A stretch of DNA of 64,000 nucleotides. Source: Ignavibacteriaceae bacterium. Its GTDB lineage: Bacteria > Bacteroidota > Ignavibacteria > Ignavibacteriales > Ignavibacteriaceae. The stretch lies in the NCBI GenBank assembly GCA_008933765.1, contig WBUK01000002.1, positions 330,176 through 394,175 of the forward strand, given 5' to 3'. The translations under genes and the position numbers were made by a program. Of this stretch, positions 58,723-64,000 are shown piece after piece (within the stretch, counting starts at the first letter, position 1; the number at the start of each line of letters is the position of its first letter). The notes beneath the pieces are model-generated. The model was not told the DNA's origin. It was given only the letters and a program-made list of their open reading frames with translations, and did not search any database.

Positions 58723-59433
58723 TTATTCGTTAAAACCCTTCATAAAATATTCTATCTCTTCCACTAATTTTTCATTTATCGTAAAAGTAACATACTCTGC
58801 AAAATTATGCAAAATGATTAAACCATTAATTCCGGCGTCTTTTTCCGAAAGTTTAATTATTTGTTTACTCACATTTTTGTTTAAAATGGCAATATCCTCA
58901 TAAATATCCACCAACTTATTCATTTCCCAGTCAGGCTTCTCTCCTTTTTTCATTTTAAGATATTGAGAAAGCAAATACATCGAAAAAACACGGATTTGAG
59001 TTTCATCCAAAGTAGCAAACGGCAGATGAGTGTGCAACATCGGTTTGAGTTTGCCCATAATCGGGCAGCCACTGGCGGGCATCAAAATTCCGATAAGGCT
59101 GCTTAGCCCACCCTGCAGAGGTGTTTCTTTCACATATTTTCTGGCTACTGTGGTAACCTCCACTTCAACTTTTTCAAACGAATTGAAGTTGCTGAACTCT
59201 TTAAGAACACGGTAAAGGTTCTGTGCCAAAGGGCAGTATTTGTGTACCTTTGGGTCCAATGGGCAATGAGGGCAGGCGAAAGTTTCCATCAAAGCCCACT
59301 CGATTTCTAAGTCCTCTTTTGGATCCTGGATGATGCTTAAGTCAGACCGATTAAGGTAAACCGGAAACTCTTTTACTTCATCCTTAAACTTAAATTTATA
59401 GTTAAAAAAGAGTACTTCTTCGTCGGTTGGCAT
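58723..59433 (-). CDS. Hypothetical protein with a Cys cluster
   Basis: 236 residues, no signal peptide. The N-terminal 45 residues are a beta-rich module (EVLFFNYKFKFKDEVKEFPVYLNRSDLSII), followed by a likely metal- or redox-active cluster FACPHCPLDPKVHKYCPLA (four Cys, two His within 22 residues) and a helical C-terminal part with another Cys in PASGCPIMGKLKPMLHTHLPFAT. It may belong to the DUF6901 group, but I am not sure. It converges on the AAA+ giant, with no terminator between them. Confidence 0.75.
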   Translation of the reverse strand: MPTDEEVLFFNYKFKFKDEVKEFPVYLNRSDLSIIQDPKEDLEIEWALMETFACPHCPLDPKVHKYCPLAQNLYRVLKEFSNFNSFEKVEVEVTTVARKYVKETPLQGGLSSLIGILMPASGCPIMGKLKPMLHTHLPFATLDETQIRVFSMYLLSQYLKMKKGEKPDWEMNKLVDIYEDIAILNKNVSKQIIKLSEKDAGINGLIILHNFAEYVTFTINEKLVEEIEYFMKGFNE

Positions 59434-59596
59434 TTGTTTTTTTCGTCTTTTCGTTATCTGAATTAATAAGTAATCAAAATATAAGGAAAATAGTTGAAAC
59501 TACTTATGAGAGAAGTCATATTTTAAGTGGCATCGATTAAAAAGAACCCAATTTCGTGTGAGACGAATATTTTCCCGGTTTTTTCTCAGTAAAAAG

Positions 59597-59768
59597 CTAT
59601 TCACCGGGTAGTATTTTATCTCTTGAGTAACAAGCCATTCACCGAATAACATTTTATCCTTTGAGTAATAGATTTTCCCCCGGCAACAAGTTATCCCTCG
59701 GGAACAAATTACTCTCTTAATAACAAGCTTTCCCCCTGCGATAAGTTATTCTCAAAGTATCACTTTAT
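59597..59768. repeat. Degenerate 37-bp tandem array ending in the stop codon of the LiaF-like gene
   Basis: Units such as ccattcaccgaataacattt + tatcctttgagtaatag (59635-59671) and ctattcaccgggtagtattt + tatctcttgagtaacaag (59597-59634) are clearly alike. Two more decayed copies run to 59768 and the last covers the TAA of the minus-strand gene. The remainder of the 59434-59596 gap shows nothing. Confidence 0.7.
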
Positions 59769-60691
59769 TGCGCCCGCACTGATACATTGCTTACACCCCC
59801 TGTAATTTTAATTTTCAGAACATTTCCTGTCCCTGAAAAATTTGGTGAGTAATAAATTCCGTCCCTTTCTTCATATCCGGGGGGCACGGAAGCATCCCCG
59901 AGCGCCATTTTGGTTTCAATTTGTACTGTTGCCTCAAGTGGAACGATTATCTCAATAGTACTGGCACCGCAGTTAATTTCTACTTCGCTTCCCCCTTCCG
60001 CTGCTAAGGGCAGTATTAATTTCGTTGAGCTGGCGCCTGTATGAAGCGTTAAATCCTTAAACTGAAGCGTTTTGATGTTCAAATCAAATTCTGCCGCTCC
60101 AAAATTCAGGTTAAGGTTCTCATAAAATGGTTTTGGGTTCAGGTTCAACCTCACCAAATTTGCGAAGTTTGTGTCACTTTTATCAACATTAAATTCCACC
60201 ATTTTAATTGTCAGGTCGCTTTTTGCACCCTCTCTTTTATTTTCAACCGAGAATTTTCTCTTGCTTCTGTCTGTTTGTATCGTGTAGAAGTTAGTATCAG
60301 TTGCTTCAACCTGAAATTTACCGGCTCCGCCGTCAAAGGTTAAATCAACTGATTGAATTGTTGAGTCGAATGCTTCTGTTTTAAGTGTTACAGGCTCACC
60401 ATTTCCTTTGTCAGAATTTATATATTTGACATTCACACACGAAAGATTATTAAATAACCCCCACCCTGAAAAAAATATTATACATGCAAGGGCAACCCCT
60501 GCGACTCCGGCCGTTAGATTGCGAACTATCGGGTTTTTTACCAAATAGACCATCCCCGCCATTATTAACAACAAGGGCCAGTAACTGTGAAGCGACAAAT
60601 CGCCCAAATCTATTATTGTAAGGTTCCGTATTAAGTATAAAAAACCTAAGCTCAGAAAAAAGACTCCCCAGAAAATTTTACCCGGTTTCAT
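59765..60691 (-). CDS. LiaI/LiaF-like membrane protein with toastrack (adhesin-like) C-terminus
   Basis: 308 residues from the ATG at 60691 (GAGG five bases before it); the TTG at 60736 lies inside the preceding gene. Three or four N-terminal hydrophobic helices (IFWGVFFLSLGFLYLIRNL is the LiaI-LiaF-TM motif; SYWPLLLIMAGMVYLV). From about 110 comes a beta-helix-like 'toastrack' of the LiaF/DUF4097 type (VDLTFDGGAGKFQVEATDTN, LNLNFGAAEFDLNIKTLQ, VEINCGASTIEIIVP). In Firmicutes, LiaF dampens a cell-envelope stress response. It follows a PspC-domain gene by 7 bases. No two-component genes are adjacent. Confidence 0.85.
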   Translation of the reverse strand: MKPGKIFWGVFFLSLGFLYLIRNLTIIDLGDLSLHSYWPLLLIMAGMVYLVKNPIVRNLTAGVAGVALACIIFFSGWGLFNNLSCVNVKYINSDKGNGEPVTLKTEAFDSTIQSVDLTFDGGAGKFQVEATDTNFYTIQTDRSKRKFSVENKREGAKSDLTIKMVEFNVDKSDTNFANLVRLNLNPKPFYENLNLNFGAAEFDLNIKTLQFKDLTLHTGASSTKLILPLAAEGGSEVEINCGASTIEIIVPLEATVQIETKMALGDASVPPGYEERDGIYYSPNFSGTGNVLKIKITGGVSNVSVRAQ

Positions 60692-60698
60692 CTCAACC

Positions 60699-61154
60699 TC
60701 AACTCTTTCTTCCGTTAAAAAGTATCCATATTCCAAGCAAGACTAACAAATATGGTGTTACATCACTATAATTAAAACCCGGAACAAACTTTTTCAGTGT
60801 AAGAATTGTGCCTGTTGCAATAAGAGCAACACCAAAGTAAATGGCGGCTTTTCCCTTTTTTCTTTCCACCACTTCGGTAAAGTTAACCCAAGTTGAGCCT
60901 TCGTGCGTTGTGCTGCTTTCGAAAGCGCCGCTTTCAGAAGTACGCTTTTCTGAAGCAACAAAAGGGTCGAATTCCGCCTCCGGTATTATTACCATCCCTA
61001 CAATATAAAGAAGTATCCCAACCCCGGTTACAAAGATAAGAGCCAAAAATGCCAATCTTACCACTACAGGATCAACCGCAAAATACTCAGCGATTCCACC
61101 GGCTACACCGGCTATCATTCGCTCGTTTCGTGAACGATATAGTTTCTTCGTCAT
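60699..61154 (-). CDS. PspC-domain membrane protein
   Basis: 151 residues from the ATG at 61154 (AGGAG six bases before it); a longer in-frame start at 61211 lacks support. LYRSRNERMIAGVAGGIAEY and VRLAFLALIFVTGVGILLYIVGMVIIPE are the PspC domain, with two further hydrophobic segments near the end (AAIYFGVALIATGTILTL, YLLVLLGIWILF). PspC proteins sense or buffer membrane stress. Co-transcribed with the LiaF-like gene. Confidence 0.9.
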   Translation of the reverse strand: MTKKLYRSRNERMIAGVAGGIAEYFAVDPVVVRLAFLALIFVTGVGILLYIVGMVIIPEAEFDPFVASEKRTSESGAFESSTTHEGSTWVNFTEVVERKKGKAAIYFGVALIATGTILTLKKFVPGFNYSDVTPYLLVLLGIWILFNGRKS

Positions 61155-61271
61155 TTTATACTCCTGTTTCTTTACGCTGCAAAAATACAATAATGAAAAT
61201 ATTTCATCCAACTCTTACTTGATAGAAGGTAAATACTGCCGATAAACGCACTGTTGAAGTGATAACAATGG

Positions 61272-61369
61272 CTTTCAATCAAAAAATTGCTCACTTTCAT
61301 CATGCGGATTCAAAAATAACTGAGCAAAAACTTTCAATCAAAAAAGTGTTCACTTTCATCATGCGGATT
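61272..61369. repeat. 39-bp direct repeat behind the MATE gene
   Basis: A 39-base unit (starts ctttcaatcaaaaaa, ends catcatgcggatt) at 61272-61310 and 61331-61369, 37 of 39 positions equal, period 59. It starts 25 bases after the MATE stop on the minus strand, between it and the PspC gene. Confidence 0.88.
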
Positions 61370-61393
61370 ATGGTGCATATTTCCGGAGATTTA

Positions 61394-62734
61394 CTACGGT
61401 GCAGCCGGAAGCCGCAATTTCCGGATTTTCAGAAAAAACCTGCTGTTAAGCATAACTGAAGAGGCTATTAAACTGATCGACATTCCAAACCAGATACCCT
61501 TTGTGCCTAAATTTAGCACAAAACCTAACAGAAGTGCAGCCGGCAGCCCAATCAGCCAATATGCAATAAATGTTATAACAGTAGGGATTTTAACTTCCTT
61601 TATCCCCCGTAGTACTCCAAGCGCAACCGCTTGTGAACCGTCGAAAACCTGAAACAATGCCGCTATTGTCAGAAGTGTTGACGCAATTTCCAATACTTTC
61701 GGTTCATTGGTGTAAAGCAACGGGATAACCGACTTGAAAATCACAAGCAAAATTCCGGAAAGCAACATAAAACCAACACCCAGGTAAATTGCCACTGATC
61801 CCGCTCGTTTAACTTCAGATATATTTCCCGCCCCGAGTGCATTGCCAACTCTGATTGTTCCGGCAGTTGATATACCCAGACAGACCAAATAAGTGGTTGA
61901 AGCAACATTCATCGCTATTTGGTGTGAGGCAAGGCTGTTTTTACCTATCCAACCTACCATAAATGCTGACAATGCAAAAAAACCAACTTCAAAAAAAGAC
62001 TGGAACCCGCTCGGTAAACCGAGTCTAAGGATTTCTCTACCGTGTTCGTCAGGTCCACCGTAGGGGAGTATTTTCAAACCGAAGCGGCTAAATTTCGTGC
62101 TGCGGTGAACAAAATATGCCAACGAAACAAACATAAATATTCGTGAAAGCAGCGTCGCTACTCCCGCTCCATCTAACCCGAGTGACGGTGCTCCAAGGTT
62201 GCCGTAAATTAAAATCCAGTTAAAAAAGAAATTAACGAGGTTAGCCGCCAATGCTATTACCATCGCCGGACGCGTGAACGAGAGCCCTTCTATAAATTGC
62301 TTGTAGCAGATAAAGAGCAACATCGGAAGGATGGAAAAGGAAATTATTCGGGTGTAACTTATTGCCAGTTCAGCAACATCAGGCGGTTGATCCATATAGT
62401 GGATTACTTCTGCGCCAAAATAGACTATCAAATTAAGAATTGCTGAGGTGATAACTGTTACCCAAAAACCTTGTTTGAACAGCTTTCCGGGCGCAGCATC
62501 ATTGAACGAACCGACAGCAATAGCAACCAATGGTGTTATCGACGAGATTATCCCTAAGCCTACCACAGTAATTATGAAAAAGAAACCACCACTGATTGAA
62601 GCTGCTGCAAGCGATGCTGCCCCTACCCTACCTACCATCGCCGAATCAACAATCCCCATTAAAGTTATTCCAACCTGACCAATTACAACCGGTACTGCTA
62701 AATTTATTGTTTCTCTAAAATGATTTTTGAGCAA
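61394..62734 (-). CDS. MATE-family multidrug efflux protein
   Basis: 446 residues, twelve hydrophobic helices in two homologous halves. N-terminus INLAVPVVIGQVGITLMGIVDSAMVGRVG and second-half SGFQSFFEVGFFALSAFMVGWIGKNSLASHQIAMNVASTTYLV match the NorM/DinF group. It exports cationic drugs or toxins in exchange for Na+ or H+. The start is TTG (aaagg seven bases before); no ATG gives a full first helix. Confidence 0.92.
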   Translation of the reverse strand: MLKNHFRETINLAVPVVIGQVGITLMGIVDSAMVGRVGAASLAAASISGGFFFIITVVGLGIISSITPLVAIAVGSFNDAAPGKLFKQGFWVTVITSAILNLIVYFGAEVIHYMDQPPDVAELAISYTRIISFSILPMLLFICYKQFIEGLSFTRPAMVIALAANLVNFFFNWILIYGNLGAPSLGLDGAGVATLLSRIFMFVSLAYFVHRSTKFSRFGLKILPYGGPDEHGREILRLGLPSGFQSFFEVGFFALSAFMVGWIGKNSLASHQIAMNVASTTYLVCLGISTAGTIRVGNALGAGNISEVKRAGSVAIYLGVGFMLLSGILLVIFKSVIPLLYTNEPKVLEIASTLLTIAALFQVFDGSQAVALGVLRGIKEVKIPTVITFIAYWLIGLPAALLLGFVLNLGTKGIWFGMSISLIASSVMLNSRFFLKIRKLRLPAAP

Positions 62735-63072
62735 CTAAAACCTTTTGAATATTTACGGTACAAAAGTAATAAATTTACCGCGCATTAATTGCTTTAATTC
62801 CGTTATTAGCTTTCCGGTAAATTATAACATAAAAGTAATAAATTTACCTTTCTTTAATTGATCCGATTGTGTTTTTATCCGCAACATACCTTATATTTGC
62901 AACGCACATACAAAATTTTTTGTGTGCTTTTTGTTCTTTTTTTTTGCGTATTTTGTTGTTTCTTTGGAGCCTGTATGATCTGTAACCGGTTATAACTTGA
63001 TTTCCTTAGATGCATCAAATAAATTTATATCCGGGGCAGTGTAATCTGTTTCCTGTTATAACTAAACAACCA
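62735..63072. repeat. Gap between MATE and tRNA-Ser with two repeat pairs
   Basis: aaaagtaataaatttacc at 62762-62779 and 62831-62848 (identical, period 69), and atctgt..cc.gttataact at 62978-62997 and 63044-63063 (three differences in 20, period 66); the second copy ends 9 bases before the tRNA. T-rich in the middle. No gene. Confidence 0.7.
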
Positions 63073-63159
63073 GGAGAGATGGCAGAGTGGTTGAATGCGG
63101 CAGTCTCGAAAACTGTTGTGGGCTCCGGCTCACCGGGAGTTCGAATCTCCCTCTCTCCG
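63073..63159 (+). tRNA. tRNA-Ser (CGA)
   Basis: Class II tRNA of 87 bases: acceptor ggagaga/tctctcc, anticodon loop ctcgaaa with CGA at 63107-63109, long variable arm gtggg-ctccgg-ctcac, T arm gggag-ttcgaat-ctccc. Discriminator G; CCA is not encoded. Confidence 0.93.
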
Positions 63160-63267
63160 CAATGGTTAATTAAGCCCTTAAAAAATAAGAATTTACAAAC
63201 CCTGTAAATTTGGAAGTCTTCTAAAAGTCGCCATCCTCTAATAAATTTCTTTTTTTTGATTATTTTT

Positions 63268-63444
63268 TTACTTCATATATTGAGGCTTCAAACTTTTGGA
63301 CAGAGTTTCATCACCTTGTCTAAGTTCAAGGGTTAATATGTAAACCCCACCGGAAATTGTGAGCCTTTGTACCGGTTCAGCGGAGAATAGAATTTAAGCG
63401 ACTGAAAATAGTGCAGAAGCTAAGACATAAGCCGGCACCTTCAT
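63268..63444 (-). pseudogene. Remnant of a secreted protein gene with an in-frame stop
   Basis: From an ATG at 63444 the frame reads MKVPAYVLASALFSVA, then TAA (63394-63396), then ILFSAEPVQRLTISGGVYIL continuing LTLELRQGDETLSKSLK and a stop at 63268. SGGVYILTLELR...LSKSLK resembles the last strands of a T9SS sorting domain. So a signal-like start sits almost directly on a C-terminal tail, split by a stop: a heavily deleted gene. Confidence 0.45.
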
Positions 63445-63480
63445 TCTTAGGAATTTAGCATTCAAAAGTTTTTTGTTTCT

Positions 63481-63555
63481 TTATAGTTTATTCTCAAGAA
63501 GCTCTCTGAGAATGATGACTTTTTGCTCGGGGGTGAATCTCTTTTTCGTTTGCAT
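63481..63555 (-). pseudogene. N-terminal fragment of an IS3-type transposase OrfA
   Basis: 24 codons then TAA: MQTKKRFTPEQKVIILREL followed by LENKL. The pattern FTPEQKVxILRE is typical of the first helix of IS3-family OrfA proteins. A strong Shine-Dalgarno (aaaggaggt) precedes the ATG at 63555. The rest of the transposase is missing, and no terminal inverted repeats were found. Confidence 0.55.
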
Positions 63556-63629
63556 GAAAGGAACCTCCTTTTTTTATTTTTTACATTAAACAAATTTATG
63601 AAATTCCATTTTCATTTGTAGCATTACAC

Positions 63630-63707
63630 TTAGGCATAGAATTTCCTCACATAAGGTTTGTTTTGATGGTTTAAAAGAATAAATAATGCGGTAAACACTT
63701 GTTTCAT
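63630..63707 (-). CDS. Very small open frame with a good ribosome binding site
   Basis: 25 residues, MKQVFTALFILLNHQNKPYV plus RKFYA, preceded by gggagg nine bases before the ATG. The first half is hydrophobic like the start of a signal peptide. It could be the front end of a broken secreted gene or a true small membrane peptide; I cannot decide. Confidence 0.3.
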   Translation of the reverse strand: MKQVFTALFILLNHQNKPYVRKFYA

Positions 63708-63843
63708 TTGGGTTCCTCCCACTGATGGATTTTAGAATATTCTTAAGTATGTTTTATTAAGTGAATAAGCAAAAAAAAATTAACTCCATACAAAAAAGAG
63801 ATAAATTGGTGCCCTAAAAATTATTGGCGTCATGAAATAAAAA

Positions 63844-63875
63844 AGGGGCAAAGCTTACAGCTTGCCCCAAAAATT
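63844..63875 (-). terminator. Terminator of the gene at the right edge
   Basis: ggggcaa-a-gct / agc-ttgcccc, 7 + 3 bp with one bulged A, flanked by A- and T-runs on both sides. On the minus strand it lies 53 bases behind the stop at 63928. Confidence 0.75.
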
Positions 63876-63927
63876 AGAGTGAAATAATTCAGCCGTCAAC
63901 CATCAGTTTCCCGCAGGCGGAGCAGCC

Positions 63928-64000
63928 TTACTTCAGCAATTGCAGTTTCACCCTCTCTTTTTTCACATCCGTGCCGGATGTAAAGGTTATTTCCGCGAAA
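63928..64000 (-). CDS. C-terminal end of a probable secreted protein (cut by the window)
   Basis: The minus-strand frame open to the window edge reads FAEITFTSGTDVKKERVKLQ then LLK and TAA. This looks like the last strand of a T9SS sorting domain (alternating hydrophobic residues, basic turn, LLK end). Only 23 codons are visible, so the call is tentative; the terminator behind it supports a real gene end. Confidence 0.4.
   Translation of the reverse strand, partial: FAEITFTSGTDVKKERVKLQLLK

Noticed and set aside
63010..63207. 65-codon open frame running through tRNA-Ser
   Set aside because: The tRNA cloverleaf explains the stretch; there is no ribosome binding site or family match.

Overview
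The window looks like chromosome from a member of the Ignavibacteriota (Bacteroidota/Chlorobi side of the FCB group). The evidence is several secreted proteins whose C-termini carry the NYPNPFNPST-type sorting domain of type IX secretion (T9SS), a PorV/PorQ-like outer-membrane protein, a CarboxypepD_reg-plug-barrel TonB receptor, a fused alpha-beta 2-oxoacid dehydrogenase E1 and stand-alone atpDC. This placement rests on protein recognition, not on a search.

Layout. 1-5157: the end of a complex I operon (nuoL partial, nuoM, nuoN). 5377-7183: a small unknown protein, a Tat-signal Fe/Mn superoxide dismutase with a second internal start, and a LON-substrate-binding-domain protein. 7325-9129: atpD-atpC. 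9268-19935: a six-gene minus-strand operon of secreted or outer-membrane proteins (two T9SS-type cargo proteins, a lipoprotein, a TonB receptor, a PorV-like protein, an NHL-repeat lipoprotein). 20018-27155: a complete lipoyl-enzyme operon (lpdA, lipB, fused E1, E2, lipA). 27229-32091: pgsA-pgpA-cinA-thpR-recA, then recX. 32361-32564: tRNA-Phe and tRNA-Leu. 32837-38918: an SMR (Gdx-like) exporter divergent from a TolC-MFP-RND efflux operon. 39102-44783: housekeeping and redox genes (UPF0316, fructosamine kinase, low-MW phosphatase, asnS, AI-2E transporter, tpx). 45452-49635: an AT-rich three-gene cassette (NERD nuclease-SF1 helicase, unknown protein, RecQ-like helicase) between two strong hairpin terminators; this is my best candidate for an undescribed, probably defensive, system. 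49988-52111: a beta-helix T9SS cargo protein. 52349-54441: groS-groL with a perfect CIRCE operator and a sigma70-like promoter. 54537-58670: a 1377-residue protein with three tandem CbbX-type AAA+ modules. 58723-62734: an unknown Cys-containing protein, a PspC/LiaF-like envelope pair and a MATE exporter. 63073-64000: tRNA-Ser, decayed remnants of a secreted-protein gene and a transposase, and the tail of another probable secreted protein.

How the genes work together. The operons cover respiration (complex I, F1 ATPase), oxidation of 2-oxoacids with on-site lipoate synthesis, phosphatidylglycerol synthesis joined to recombination (recA), export of toxic compounds, oxidative and heat stress, and display of proteins on the cell surface.

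A second cross-window observation is a set of degenerate short direct or tandem repeats that begin at, or just after, the stop codon of many unrelated genes (nuoN, the LON-domain gene, the SMR gene, the RND permease, the fructosamine kinase, tpx, the LiaF-like gene, MATE). A similar in-frame 4 x 36-nt repeat sits inside thpR. These arrays fill most of the longer intergenic gaps.
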